A stretch of 64,000 nt of DNA from Deinococcus arcticus (lineage in GTDB: Bacteria; Deinococcota; Deinococci; Deinococcales; Deinococcaceae), in NCBI RefSeq assembly GCF_003028415.1, contig NZ_PYSV01000015.1, forward strand, positions 51,722-115,721. Reading direction: 5' to 3'. Made by a program: the position numbers and the translations under genes. The notes beneath the pieces were generated by a model. It was given only the letters and a program-made list of their open reading frames with translations. It was not told where the DNA came from and did not search any database. Positions 40,504 through 49,972 of this stretch are shown here, in pieces (positions within the stretch are counted from its first letter, which is position 1; every line of letters begins with the position of its first letter).

Positions 40504-41566
40504 TAACCTGTTCTTCCTGTTCTGGGCTCAGGTGCGGGCCGAGGGGTAGACTCAGGACACGTCGGTGCAACGCCTCCGAAATGGGGAAGGCGCCTTCAGG
40601 CCAGCCCAGTTGCGCGTAGGCCGCCTGTCTGTGTGGGGGAATAGGATAGTGAATCAGGGTCTGAATACCCTGGGCGCTGAGGTGGCGCTGCAGTTCATCG
40701 CGCCGCTCGTGCTGAACGACATACAGATGCCAGACGGGCTCGGCACCAGGCAGCACATACGGCCGCTCTACACCCTGAAGGGCGCTGTTATAACGCTCTG
40801 CCGTCACCTGACGCTGGGTGTTCCACGCATCGAGATGCTGCAATTTGACCCGCAACAGAGCGGCTTGCAACTCATCCAGGCGGCTGTTGACGCCTTGCAC
40901 CTCATTGACATATTTGACGCTGGATCCGTAGTTGCGCAGGGTTCTGAGCGCTTGGGCGAGTTCGGGGTCATCTGTGGTGACTGCGCCTGCATCGCCCAGC
41001 GCGCCCAGATTCTTCCCTGGATAGAAACTCCACGCGGTGGCGTCCCCAAAAGTGCTGGCTGCCCGCCCGCTCAGCCGGGCACCGTGGGACTGAGCACCAT
41101 CAGCCAGAACACGCAGGCCATGCCGCTGAGCAATCGCCGTGATCCGGTCCATCTGGGCAGGCTGGCCATAGAGGTGAACGGGCAGAATGACTCGGGTTCG
41201 AGGCGTAATCGCCGCCTCAATATGCTCGGGGTCCATGTTGTAGGTAGCATCTGGTTCAACCGGCACCAGCGTCGCGCCAAGGTATGACACCGCCAGCCAG
41301 GTGGCAATGTAGGTGTTGGACGGCACAATCACCTCATCGCCAGGACCCACGCCCAGAGCACGCAGAGTCAGCGACAGGGCGTCAAGACCATTGCCGACAC
41401 CCACGCAGTAGCGGTTGCCCGTGTAAGCTGCATATTCCTGCTCGAACGCTTCAAGCTCTGGGCCCATAATGTACCAGCCGCTGTCAATCACACGACTGGA
41501 GGCCTCTTTCAACTCTGTTTGCAGAAGACCATTGATGGATTGAAGATCAAGAAAGGGAACTTTCAT
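40475..41566 (-). CDS. DegT/DnrJ/EryC1 aminotransferase (FdtB/QdtB-like)
   Basis: 363 residues, PLP fold I sugar aminotransferase: [71 protein letters not shown], and the PLP lysine in [16 protein letters not shown]. FdtB/QdtB add the 3-amino group to dTDP-3-keto-6-deoxyhexose, and the preceding ketoisomerase gene supplies that substrate. It starts 4 nt after the ketoisomerase stop. Confidence 0.92.
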   Translation of the reverse strand: MKVPFLDLQSINGLLQTELKEASSRVIDSGWYIMGPELEAFEQEYAAYTGNRYCVGVGNGLDALSLTLRALGVGPGDEVIVPSNTYIATWLAVSYLGATLVPVEPDATYNMDPEHIEAAITPRTRVILPVHLYGQPAQMDRITAIAQRHGLRVLADGAQSHGARLSGRAASTFGDATAWSFYPGKNLGALGDAGAVTTDDPELAQALRTLRNYGSSVKYVNEVQGVNSRLDELQAALLRVKLQHLDAWNTQRQVTAERYNSALQGVERPYVLPGAEPVWHLYVVQHERRDELQRHLSAQGIQTLIHYPIPPHRQAAYAQLGWPEGAFPISEALHRRVLSLPLGPHLSPEQEEQVIAAVNAFAG

Positions 41567-41569
41567 CTT

Positions 41570-41977
41570 TTAAGCACCATATACAGCCTTAAATTCATCA
41601 TAGTTTCTGTAGTAGTCCTCTTCGGAATAATGTAGAGAGGCCAGGGCAAGGCAAACTGCATCCTTTGAGAAATTGTACAGATCCCCCCAGATTCCAGCAG
41701 GCATATAAAGCCCCTGATCTGGGCGGTCCAGTGTAAAGGTTGCCTTTTTTCTGCCGTCATCCAATCTGACTTCGAACGACCCGGCCAGGGGGATCAGAAA
41801 CTGCTGTAACTCCCTGTGAGCATGCGCGCCACGATTCTGCCCAGGTGCAATACCGTATAGATAGAAGATCCTCTTGATTTCAAAAGGAACATGCTCTCCG
41901 GCTTCCAGAAAGCTCAGACTCCCGCGTTCGTCGCTGCGCACTGGTAGTGGCACCAGCCGCACATCATCAAGACTCAC
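41570..41977 (-). CDS. WxcM-like dTDP-4-keto-6-deoxyglucose 3,4-ketoisomerase (FdtA/QdtA-like)
   Basis: Cupin of 135 residues. VRSDERGSLSFLE, FYLYGIAPGQNRGAHAHREL (with the catalytic His) and YMPAGIWGDLYNFSKDAVCL are family hallmarks. It moves the keto group from C4 to C3 of dTDP-4-keto-6-deoxyglucose. FdtA gives the galacto and QdtA the gluco product, which cannot be told apart by eye. GTG 41977 is chosen because GAGGAG lies 7 nt upstream; ATG 42028 would overlap the previous gene by 62 nt. Confidence 0.9.
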   Translation of the reverse strand: MSLDDVRLVPLPVRSDERGSLSFLEAGEHVPFEIKRIFYLYGIAPGQNRGAHAHRELQQFLIPLAGSFEVRLDDGRKKATFTLDRPDQGLYMPAGIWGDLYNFSKDAVCLALASLHYSEEDYYRNYDEFKAVYGA

Positions 41978-42731
41978 GCTGCGGCTCCTCGGCGGGACGG
42001 CGTTCTCTGACCTTGGCAGGCATGCCAAATACCAGTGCGCCGTCAGGCACGACCTTGGTCACCACAGCGCCTGCTGCCACTGTAGCCTGTCGACCAATCT
42101 TGACGTTGGGGAGCAGCATGGCTCCACCCCCAATCGACGCGCCCTCCTGAACGTGTGGTCCGATGATCTCACCTGGACGATAACTTCTGAGTGACATCTT
42201 GTTGTCATTCATGGTGCCCACCATGGTACTGATGAACACGTCGTTTTCAATAACAGCATTACCCGTAATATGCGTCAGATCCATAATCTTGACCCGGTGG
42301 CCAATGGTGGTGTTGTAGTTTACCGTAACGTAGCGGCTGACGATGCACTGGTCTCCAACACGACATTGTTCCCGGATAGAGGCGCCATCACCTATTAAGG
42401 TGTTGCGGCCTATCATCACGTCATAGAAGATCACAGCGTGTGGGCCCACTGAGGTTCCTGAACCCACGGAGATACGCTGCTCATACACGACTGCTCTGGC
42501 CGTGGCCCCAGCACCCTTGGGCGGCTTTCCAATCACCGCACCGTGCCACACCTCCACATCATCTTCCAGTACCACCCCAGCGCCCACGAAAGCGTAGGGA
42601 TGAATCACCACATTGCGGCCCAGTTGGGCGCCAGCTTCGACCACAGCAAAGGGCCCAATCCGAGTGCCTTCCCCGATCTCAGTGGCCTCGACATGGGCCT
42701 TGGGCGAGATCTGAACATTATGTGCCTTCAT
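41967..42731 (-). CDS. Left-handed beta-helix acyltransferase (FdtC/QdtC-like)
   Basis: 254 residues, almost all hexapeptide repeats (IGEGTRIGPFAVVEAGAQLG, IGGGAMLLPNVKIGRQATVA), so it forms a trimeric acetyl-CoA-dependent transferase. Beside RmlA/RmlB, the ketoisomerase and aminotransferase it should N-acetylate the 3-amino sugar to dTDP-Fuc3NAc or dTDP-Qui3NAc. ATG 42731 has GGAGG 8 nt upstream. Confidence 0.88.
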   Translation of the reverse strand: MKAHNVQISPKAHVEATEIGEGTRIGPFAVVEAGAQLGRNVVIHPYAFVGAGVVLEDDVEVWHGAVIGKPPKGAGATARAVVYEQRISVGSGTSVGPHAVIFYDVMIGRNTLIGDGASIREQCRVGDQCIVSRYVTVNYNTTIGHRVKIMDLTHITGNAVIENDVFISTMVGTMNDNKMSLRSYRPGEIIGPHVQEGASIGGGAMLLPNVKIGRQATVAAGAVVTKVVPDGALVFGMPAKVRERRPAEEPQRES

Positions 42732-42770
42732 AGTGGACCTCCAGAGTGCCTGGGCTGGGCACCTCGCGGC

Positions 42771-43661
42771 TCAGATGCGCTGAGCCACAAGTGACAGCAA
42801 GTATTCTCCATACTGATTCTTGGCCAGAGCGCGGGCTTGTTCGGTCAATTGCTCCGTCGAGATCCAGCCGTTGCGCCAGGCCACCTCTTCAGGGCTGGCA
42901 ATCTTGAGTCCCTGACGGTGTTCGATGGTCTGAATAAACAGACTGGCCTCCAGCATGCTTTCGTGGGTCCCTGTATCCAGCCAGGCAAAGCCGCGCCGCA
43001 TATGCTGCACGTTCAACTCCCCCGCCTGCAGGTAGGCAGCGTTCACCTCAGTAACTTCCAGTTCACCTCGTGCCGAGGGTTTGAGGGTTTGCACAATGTC
43101 AACCACCTGCGCATCGTAGTAATACAAACCCGTAATGGCGAAGTCCGATTTGGGCCGCGCTGGTTTTTCCTCCACCGATACCGCACGGCCCTGAGCATCA
43201 AATTCCACCACGCCGTACCGTTCTGGATCGCTGACCTGATACGCAAACACAGTGGCACCCTGCCGCTGCTGATCAGCCGCTGTCAGCAGATCTACCAGAC
43301 CGTGCCCGTAGAAAATATTGTCACCCAGGATCAGGGCGCTGTGGTGACCTTCAAGGAAGTCCGCACCGATCAGAAAAGCCTGGGCCAATCCCTCAGGTTT
43401 GGGCTGCACCGCGTACTCCAGCCGCAGCCCCCACTGTTCCCCATTGCCCAGCAGCCGTTGAAAGCGTGGGGTGTCTTCCGGCGTTGAGATAATCAGGATC
43501 TCGCGGATGCCGCCCAGCATCAGTGTCGTGAGCGGGTAATAGATCATGGGTTTGTCGTAAATGGGTAGCAGCTGCTTGGAAACTGCCAAAGTGGCTGGAT
43601 ACAGCCGGGTGCCACTTCCCCCAGCCAGCAAAATGCCCCGGCGCTGAGATGTAGGGGTCAA
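42771..43661 (-). CDS. rmlA: Glucose-1-phosphate thymidylyltransferase
   Basis: Makes dTDP-glucose from dTTP and glucose-1-phosphate. 296 residues with [69 protein letters not shown] and [17 protein letters not shown]. The start is TTG 43661, in a TTGA overlap with the rmlB stop and with GGAG about 9 nt upstream; ATG 43763 lies inside rmlB and adds unrelated residues. Confidence 0.94.
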   Translation of the reverse strand: MTPTSQRRGILLAGGSGTRLYPATLAVSKQLLPIYDKPMIYYPLTTLMLGGIREILIISTPEDTPRFQRLLGNGEQWGLRLEYAVQPKPEGLAQAFLIGADFLEGHHSALILGDNIFYGHGLVDLLTAADQQRQGATVFAYQVSDPERYGVVEFDAQGRAVSVEEKPARPKSDFAITGLYYYDAQVVDIVQTLKPSARGELEVTEVNAAYLQAGELNVQHMRRGFAWLDTGTHESMLEASLFIQTIEHRQGLKIASPEEVAWRNGWISTEQLTEQARALAKNQYGEYLLSLVAQRI

Positions 43662-44695
43662 GACGAGCGCTCCGCCAGGCGCTGTCCGTACTGGCGTTCG
43701 TAGTACTCGCGGAATGTTCCTTCCCGGATAGGCTCCCACCACCAGCGGTTCTGCGCATACCAACGTGCGGCATGGGCCACGGCGTCACGTGGGTGATACT
43801 GCGGCGTCCAGCCCAGCGCGCGCAGGCGATTGACATTCATGGAATATCGCCGGTCATGCCCGGGACGGTCCTGAACATGACGTACCAGCCCAGGGTCCCC
43901 CCCCAGTTCGCGCAGAACGATGTTCACCATCTCCAGGTTGGTCATCTCCTCCCCAGTGCCCACGTTGTAGACCTCTCCTGGCTGACCACGCAACAGCACG
44001 GTTTCAATGCCGGTGCAATGGTCCAGGACATGGGCGTAGTCGCGCTGCTGCAGTCCGTCGCCATACACAGGAAGAGCCTCTCCCCGCAGAGCATTGGTGG
44101 CAAAGAGCGGCACTGCTTTTTCTGGATGCTGGTAGGGCCCGACATTGTTCGCGCCGCGCGTGATAGTCACAGGCAGACCGTAAGTAATGAAGTAAGCCTG
44201 CACCAGCTGGTCTGCCGCAGCCTTGCTGGCTGCGTAGGGACTTCGGGGCGCCAGCGGATCGGTTTCGGCGCTCTGGTGTCCTGCAGCAATATGGCCGTAT
44301 ACCTCATCGGTGCTGATGTGGTGCAGCCTCAGCCCCAGTTCCCTAGCCACTTCCAGTAATACATGCGTGCCCCGTACATTGGTGTCTGTAAAGACCAGTG
44401 GCCCCAAGATGCTCTGGTCCACGTGCGTCTCGGCTGCGAAGTTCACGATGAGGTTGATCTGATGGCCTACACAGGCTTCCCGCACAGTGGCCTGATCGGC
44501 GATGTCGCCTTGCACAAATGTCAAACGCGGATTCGACCAGAGGTCTTGCAGATTCTCTCTGCGCCCGGCATATGTCAGCTTGTCATAAACCACCACATGG
44601 TCGTTGCTGTGGTGCTCCAACCAGTAGCGCACAAAGTTGCTTCCGATAAATCCGCAGCCCCCCGTGACGAGGATTTTCTGAGGCTTAGTGTTCAT
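43658..44695 (-). CDS. rmlB: dTDP-glucose 4,6-dehydratase
   Basis: Converts dTDP-glucose to dTDP-4-keto-6-deoxyglucose, the branch point for the 3-amino sugar made by this operon. 345 residues: [47 protein letters not shown] (Asp-Glu active-site acids), [20 protein letters not shown] (Tyr-x3-Lys) and [19 protein letters not shown]. No rmlC or rmlD is present, so the product is not rhamnose. It overlaps the GT2 gene by four bases. Confidence 0.95.
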   Translation of the reverse strand: MNTKPQKILVTGGCGFIGSNFVRYWLEHHSNDHVVVYDKLTYAGRRENLQDLWSNPRLTFVQGDIADQATVREACVGHQINLIVNFAAETHVDQSILGPLVFTDTNVRGTHVLLEVARELGLRLHHISTDEVYGHIAAGHQSAETDPLAPRSPYAASKAAADQLVQAYFITYGLPVTITRGANNVGPYQHPEKAVPLFATNALRGEALPVYGDGLQQRDYAHVLDHCTGIETVLLRGQPGEVYNVGTGEEMTNLEMVNIVLRELGGDPGLVRHVQDRPGHDRRYSMNVNRLRALGWTPQYHPRDAVAHAARWYAQNRWWWEPIREGTFREYYERQYGQRLAERSS

Positions 44696-45606
44696 ATTGT
44701 AATCCCCTTGGGTTGGGTAGATGGCGCTTTCCTGCGGCGAAGACGGGTCTCAAATAGCCAGAAAAATGCCCAGACGAATGAGAAAGGACTGGTCAAAAAC
44801 CGAAGAAGCAGGGGGACCAGCGTAAGGCGGCCAGCTCGAAATTCCGTAAGAGTCAATCGAGAACGAAATCTTTCAACGGCACGCTGGTATTGAGGATACT
44901 CATTCCTCATAATCGAGATTGCCGTCCAATTATCAGAATTATCAGAAACATTAGTAATATTTGACTCATGACGGCGATAAGAGGCATAAATTCCAGGCAT
45001 AAAGCCAAAATTTCCCGAATTTTTAATAAGATATTCTATACAAAAAAGCCAATCACTAGCGATTGGCGCCTCAGTTCTAAAAGTGGGCCATTTTCTAGTG
45101 TTGACGAACATGACGCTGAGTGGCAAAAACTCCATACCGTTCTCGATTAATTCTTCTGCCGATCCCTCTATGATTTTTTCAGTAAAGTAATACCAATGCT
45201 GGCCAGTTTTAGATACAAAGGCTTCCACCTGATGATATGACAGAAGGTATTCTGGATGAGATTGCATAAATTCGACTTGCTTTCTGACTTTCCCCTGAAT
45301 GTACAGATCATCTCCGCCTGTGAGGCAAACATATTCTCCACTACAAGCATCGAGAACAGCTTGGCAATTCTGGGCAAGACCTATATTTTTCTGCTGAAAA
45401 ATTATCTTGAGTCTACCCGGATAGAGCTCATGCAGCTTGGTAAGAATATCCTGAGTTGAGTCTGCTGAGGCATCATCAGAGACGATAACTTCCAAGTTCT
45501 CGTAATCTTGATCTAAAATACTTGTAACAGTCTGTTCTATATACTTTTCTTGATTATAGGTGACCACTCCTACCGAAACTTTAGGACTTCCACTCAAGAC
45601 TATCAC
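44692..45606 (-). CDS. Glycosyltransferase family 2
   Basis: 304 residues, GT-A fold: VSVGVVTYNQEKYIEQTVTS, LEVIVSDDASADSTQDILTK (first acidic pair), EYVCLTGGDDLYIQGKVRKQ (DxD-like GGDD), then a C-terminal hydrophobic/basic tail. Start GTG 45606 with AAAGGA just upstream. The base composition is clearly AT-richer than the rest of the window (45000-45600), a sign of recent acquisition. First gene of the operon that ends with the flippase. Confidence 0.85.
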   Translation of the reverse strand: MIVLSGSPKVSVGVVTYNQEKYIEQTVTSILDQDYENLEVIVSDDASADSTQDILTKLHELYPGRLKIIFQQKNIGLAQNCQAVLDACSGEYVCLTGGDDLYIQGKVRKQVEFMQSHPEYLLSYHQVEAFVSKTGQHWYYFTEKIIEGSAEELIENGMEFLPLSVMFVNTRKWPTFRTEAPIASDWLFCIEYLIKNSGNFGFMPGIYASYRRHESNITNVSDNSDNWTAISIMRNEYPQYQRAVERFRSRLTLTEFRAGRLTLVPLLLRFLTSPFSFVWAFFWLFETRLRRRKAPSTQPKGITI

Positions 45607-45720
45607 TCATCCTTTAAAATGAATCTTCCGAATCCCGTTCATCATAGTGTCTTGAACCATGACTCCAAGATTATCTATCTGATCTTCTTCACAGCCAGCC
45701 GCCGTTAGATAGGAATTGCT

Positions 45721-45726
45721 TATACT
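45721..45726 (+). promoter_or_regulatory. Leaderless -10 (TATACT) of the Wzy/WaaL-like gene
   Basis: TATACT ends 7 nt before ATG 45734. Confidence 0.6.
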
Positions 45727-45733
45727 CAAGCCG

Positions 45734-47278
45734 ATGAGTGCCCACCGCTCCACCCTAACGTGTTTACGCTGGGCCAACTCATGGCTCTCGATACTACCAG
45801 TCGTCTATGTCCTTTCCCCTCTCGCACTCATCGGCTTACGCTGTCTCAGAACCTTGCCCCCAAGCGCGTGGGCCCTGCTCGGTATATATGTGCTCACACA
45901 GCTCGGACCCGTTCTTTTTACTCCTGTCCCTGCTCTGGCCCTTCTCGCGGCCACTTTCCGAACTCTGCTGCTGTTCGGCCTCATTGGTATAGGTCACTAC
46001 CTGAGGGAAGCGCCGGCCATCCGTCCAGTTCTCTGGGGACTCGGCCTTGTGTACCTTACCGCCACAGTCTTTAGCCAGATCCAGGGTGTGGACTGGCTCA
46101 GCGGCCGCCTCATCCACCCCTATCTGACCACCACCTCCCTGGGACTGGCCGGCGCTTATGGCGTGTGGTTCTGTCTCTACCTGCCTGGCCGATGGACCTG
46201 GCGGGCACCGGGCGCCCTGCTGGCGCTGGGGATCCTGCTCGCCTCTGGCAGCCGTGGGCCGCTGCTGGCCACGGTGCTTGGCGTAATATTTGGCCTGATG
46301 ATGGGCCGTCACCGACGCTGGTGGCTCACTGGGGCTGCGGGTATCACTGGCGCACTCCTGCTGGCTCTTGTGCTTGTGGGTCAAAAGGCGCAAATTGCAA
46401 CCCTGGAGCGGTTCCAACAATTTGATCTCGCTGGCCGTCAAGTCATCTGGCAAAACACACTGGCACTGATTCAAGATGTGCCTCTGGGAGGAATAGGCAG
46501 CTACCGTGTGGGCACAGCGCTGGCGCCCACCGGCGACTGTTACTTCTTGACTGTGCCCGACAGATCAGACGCCTGCCCCGCATGGGTGCGGGCCAGTGGC
46601 CAGCCCTGGCTCATCGCCCACAATGGCGTCTTGCACCAGTGGGCTGAGACCGGGCCAGTGGGTACACTTGGCCTCTTCGCTCTTATCGGTACAGTCCTGT
46701 TTCTCAGTGTCAGACGCCGCGACGCCCTGGTTGTGGCAGCACTGAGTGGCGTCATTCTGACCAACATCATTGATAACACCTGGATTGTTCCTGGACTGAT
46801 CAGTGGCGAACTGTTCTGGATCCTCGCAGGCACACAGCTGCGCCACCTCCAGAGCAAAGATCTGCGTGGCGCTTCCCTGACCAGTGCCGCTGTGTTCGCC
46901 GTCCTGTCTGTGCCCATTGTGGCCATTACCCTGCCCCAGCGCAGCGTCTCACCCCTGAACTTTCAACTGCTTGCCGCACCGCCAACCTTCACTCCTGGAC
47001 AGGCATACCGGCTTGTGGCACAGCTGAAGGGTGAGGCTGGTCAATACCGCGCCTCCCTCAACAGCTGCACCATAGGTTGCCGCTCTGTGCGTATCACTGA
47101 CTTCTCGGTGACGGCACAGGGGGGAACGCTGGCAATCCCAGACCTGACGCTGGCGAACGTCCCCCAGCAGCGACTTGAACTCCGCCTTTATGCAGGTGGC
47201 CCTCTGGCTCTAAAACCCTTGGCCGTCTACCGGTGGACTGTCAGGGCGACGTCTGCGGCTGCCAGCGCAACCCCGTGA
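45734..47278 (+). CDS. O-antigen ligase/polymerase superfamily protein with extra C-terminal domain
   Basis: 514 residues. About ten hydrophobic helices to residue ~400, with a long outer loop (FQQFDLAGRQVIWQNTLALI, WLIAHNGVLHQWAETGPVG) in the position of the WaaL/Wzy catalytic loop. The last ~110 residues form a beta-rich extracytoplasmic domain after a final helix, with a CTIGCRSV Cys pair. It is either the ligase that moves the polymer to its acceptor or a second polymerase. ATG 45734 is set by TATACT; the 3' end overlaps the convergent gene by 38 nt. Confidence 0.8.
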   Translation: MSAHRSTLTCLRWANSWLSILPVVYVLSPLALIGLRCLRTLPPSAWALLGIYVLTQLGPVLFTPVPALALLAATFRTLLLFGLIGIGHYLREAPAIRPVLWGLGLVYLTATVFSQIQGVDWLSGRLIHPYLTTTSLGLAGAYGVWFCLYLPGRWTWRAPGALLALGILLASGSRGPLLATVLGVIFGLMMGRHRRWWLTGAAGITGALLLALVLVGQKAQIATLERFQQFDLAGRQVIWQNTLALIQDVPLGGIGSYRVGTALAPTGDCYFLTVPDRSDACPAWVRASGQPWLIAHNGVLHQWAETGPVGTLGLFALIGTVLFLSVRRRDALVVAALSGVILTNIIDNTWIVPGLISGELFWILAGTQLRHLQSKDLRGASLTSAAVFAVLSVPIVAITLPQRSVSPLNFQLLAAPPTFTPGQAYRLVAQLKGEAGQYRASLNSCTIGCRSVRITDFSVTAQGGTLAIPDLTLANVPQQRLELRLYAGGPLALKPLAVYRWTVRATSAAASATP

Positions 47279-48074
47279 TCCTGAGATTGCGATCTGCTGT
47301 TTGCTTGGCGTATGGATTGGTCATACTCAGCGTCACCTCGCCGCCCTGAGCCTGGACGGTGTAGGTCGTGGGTGTTACAGCAGCTCGCCACATGGCCAGC
47401 TGACGCCCCCCCTGCACCACCCTGACCGCAGGCGCCTCACCTCCGGCAACCGTGCCCTTCATTCGCACGCGCAACGTCCCCGCGCGGCATAAGTTGTAAG
47501 GCACAGGATCGGGGTCCAGCAGCACCAGCAGGTCACTCTGGGGCACATACGTGTTTCGCGGATTTGTGGGAAGCCGGGTCGGGGTAAGGCGCTGACAGCC
47601 CAGCGCACCGGACCTGACCTGTTGAATTTCCACTGAGCGAACGTCGGCGCGGTAGTAGTCATTCAGATATGCAAGGCCAAGGGCGCCAGCACGGGGAACC
47701 GGCACCTGAATGGTCTGCTCGGTCTGCACGGGCACCTCCTGAAGCTGCTCCCCATCCAGCAGCACAGTCAGGTGGGGTACACCTGCCGCTGGCTCTGGCC
47801 TGAGCCTCACCTCCAGGCGACCCGGTCCACACACGCGGGTCCCCACAGCAGAGGCGCCCCAGAGATTCCAGCCCTCTTCCGAAGCCTGCGCCGCATTGGG
47901 TTCAGATAGATACACTGGCGTCCACTGGGGCACAGCGGCGCAGCTCCCACCACTGAAGGTGATGGGTGGGGGCGCAGGCGCATGGGTTAGCCACCAGGCC
48001 AGGCCGGCCACAGCAGCAACAAACAGCAGAACACTGGTGCCTGTGAGCGGACTACCCAGGGGAAAAGTCCCCAT
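47241..48074 (-). CDS. Membrane-anchored protein with CBM60-like carbohydrate-binding segments
   Basis: 277 residues starting at ATG 48074, 4 nt after the kinase stop. One transmembrane helix (SVLLFVAAVAGLAWWLTHA, about 14-32) anchors an outside beta-rich region. Two related segments, GALGLAYLNDYYRADVRSVE and VTLSMTNPYAKQTADRNLRI, match the N-D/P-Y...D-R-N pattern of xylan-binding CBM60 modules. Lying in an operon with the chain-length regulator, it may bind the growing or finished polysaccharide. The fold assignment is an inference from pattern only. Confidence 0.7.
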   Translation of the reverse strand: MGTFPLGSPLTGTSVLLFVAAVAGLAWWLTHAPAPPPITFSGGSCAAVPQWTPVYLSEPNAAQASEEGWNLWGASAVGTRVCGPGRLEVRLRPEPAAGVPHLTVLLDGEQLQEVPVQTEQTIQVPVPRAGALGLAYLNDYYRADVRSVEIQQVRSGALGCQRLTPTRLPTNPRNTYVPQSDLLVLLDPDPVPYNLCRAGTLRVRMKGTVAGGEAPAVRVVQGGRQLAMWRAAVTPTTYTVQAQGGEVTLSMTNPYAKQTADRNLRITGLRWQPQTSP

Positions 48075-48078
48075 GTTC

Positions 48079-49710
48079 TTAGCTCTTCTGTTTCGGCGCC
48101 GCAGTGTACGCGTAACCGTAGCCGTAGCTTTGTTCCTCGCGCGCATTCACCTTGTTGACCACCGCGCCCAGGACCTTCAGGCCGCCGCGTTCCGCGCGCC
48201 GCAGTGCATTACGCACGGCAGCCAAGTTGGTACGGCCATACTCTGTGACCATGACGACCGCGTCTGCGTGCGTGCCAATCACCAGACCGTCTGCCAGAGC
48301 CAGGAGGGGCGCACTATCAATCAGCACTACGTCGTACTGGGCTCGCCACAGCTGCAGGGCGCGCCCAATATCCGCTCGGTTCAGCAATGAGAGGGTATCG
48401 TGCAGGCTGGGACCAGCGGGCAACATATCCACATTGGGTTCAACTTGCAGCACCTGAACGTTATCCGGGCTGAGCAGGGCTTCCTGTGTGGTTCTGACAC
48501 CGCCCGTACCGCACAATTGATGCCACTGCCCCCCATCGTTGAATTTCTTCCAGACGGCTTCCTGTGTGCCGCGCCTGAGGTCTGCGTCCACAATCAGAAC
48601 ACGCTGACCACTGGCGGCAAAGCCGTCGCCCAGTGTGGCAGCCAGACTGCTCTTGCCTTCGCCCGGTGCTGTGCTCGTGATCAGGATAATAGGACGGTCC
48701 TTGCCCTGCAGCGCCGTCATGAGATTGACCCGTAGAAAGCCGATCGCCTCATACAAGCCGGCCTGGCGCGCGGCGCGTACTATGCCAGAAAAAACAATGT
48801 CCCGCTGCCGCAGTCTGGGAATGGTGGCCAGAGTAGGCAAGTTCATGACCAGCAGATCATCCTCGCCACGAACAGCGCGGTCCGTCACACTCAACATGGA
48901 CAGAAGCCCAAGTCCAATGAGACCAGACAATAGACTGACCAGGAGGGCATTTCGCAGTGGCCGGGGCGCATCGGGCGTGAGGGGCGCCACAGCACTGGAC
49001 AGGCGACTGAGGCTGCCCATGGTGGAATCTTCCAGAATCAGCACACTCGCCAGGTTGGTTTGCAAGGTGGCGCGCCGGGCAATCAGCGTCTGGCGCTCAA
49101 CCCCAGATGCCCGCCCGATCTGTTCATCCAGCTGCGCCAGCTGGGCGCGGTACCCCGCAGCGGCGCGCCGCACATTCTCCACAGCGCGTCCACGGTCCCA
49201 GTCCAGCAACGACTGGGCCGCCAGATTCGCCAGCAGGGCAGCACCCTGTGCTGTATTCGCACGTGCCGTCAGGGTGTGCACGCCACTGCCACCCGCGTAA
49301 GGATCAATCTCTGAGCCCAGATGCAGACTGCTCAGCGTCTGCGAAGCCAGCTGCTGCTGCAAAGCCGCCGTTATCTGCGCGCGCTCTGCACCAGGAAGAT
49401 CCGCTCGTCCTTTGAGATTGGCCACAATAGGCTCAATGACTGATGTGCTCTTCAGGGCCTGTTGCAGGGCACCTTCGGGCAGGATGGGGGCGCGAATGAC
49501 TGCGTTGCCAAACGCAGCGTCTGCACCCTGATTGCCCGCGGAAAGCAGGGTCGCCCTGGCCGCGTAAATGGCCGGCTGCGAGCGTGACCAGAAGTAAGTC
49601 GCCAGACCCAGCATCAGCGCGGCTCCTATCAGCCAGCCAAGCCGGCGGCGAACGCCCCGCCACAAAACCCCGAGATCCACTTCCTGTTCGGTTCTGGTGT
49701 GCTGGGTCAT
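48079..49710 (-). CDS. Polysaccharide co-polymerase/tyrosine kinase (Wzz-Wzc type)
   Basis: 543 residues. A Wzz domain lies between two membrane helices (about 25-40 and 253-273), with a periplasmic region including coiled coil (about 175-225). The cytoplasmic BY-kinase domain has Walker [10 protein letters not shown] (346-354), Walker A' [11 protein letters not shown] (371-381) and Walker [15 protein letters not shown], and a tyrosine cluster at the end (YGYGYAY) for autophosphorylation. It controls chain length and export of the polymer. First gene of a two-gene unit, divergent from the thymidylyltransferase. Confidence 0.93.
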   Translation of the reverse strand: MTQHTRTEQEVDLGVLWRGVRRRLGWLIGAALMLGLATYFWSRSQPAIYAARATLLSAGNQGADAAFGNAVIRAPILPEGALQQALKSTSVIEPIVANLKGRADLPGAERAQITAALQQQLASQTLSSLHLGSEIDPYAGGSGVHTLTARANTAQGAALLANLAAQSLLDWDRGRAVENVRRAAAGYRAQLAQLDEQIGRASGVERQTLIARRATLQTNLASVLILEDSTMGSLSRLSSAVAPLTPDAPRPLRNALLVSLLSGLIGLGLLSMLSVTDRAVRGEDDLLVMNLPTLATIPRLRQRDIVFSGIVRAARQAGLYEAIGFLRVNLMTALQGKDRPIILITSTAPGEGKSSLAATLGDGFAASGQRVLIVDADLRRGTQEAVWKKFNDGGQWHQLCGTGGVRTTQEALLSPDNVQVLQVEPNVDMLPAGPSLHDTLSLLNRADIGRALQLWRAQYDVVLIDSAPLLALADGLVIGTHADAVVMVTEYGRTNLAAVRNALRRAERGGLKVLGAVVNKVNAREEQSYGYGYAYTAAPKQKS

Positions 49711-49960
49711 TCCTCAGCGTTCCTTCTGCCTGGTTTCAATGCGTCAACCTGCCTTTGATTTGAAATCACACACCACGCTTGGCCGCTCGCGTTCTGGAGC
49801 GCGGCCCCGCAAAGCGACAGCTTAAACTGCAAGCACCTGACGTCGCAGGTTACTGCATGATACGAGATGAATCCCGATCTACCATGGCCTTGCCAGTCAC
49901 TTCTGAAGTGTAGAGGAAAACGTAAGCCTTAGGCCAGGGAAGCATGGGGCGGCCCTCCCT

Positions 49961-49966
49961 TACAGT
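49961..49966 (+). promoter_or_regulatory. Leaderless -10 (TACAGT) of the thymidylyltransferase gene
   Basis: TACAGT ends 6 nt before GTG 49973. Confidence 0.55.
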
Positions 49967-49972
49967 CATGGG

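Noticed and set aside
49711..49972. Duplicate tRNA-Glu 3' end as an island attachment site
   Set aside because: No copy of the tRNA-Glu T-arm/acceptor sequence is visible here or near 51 kb.
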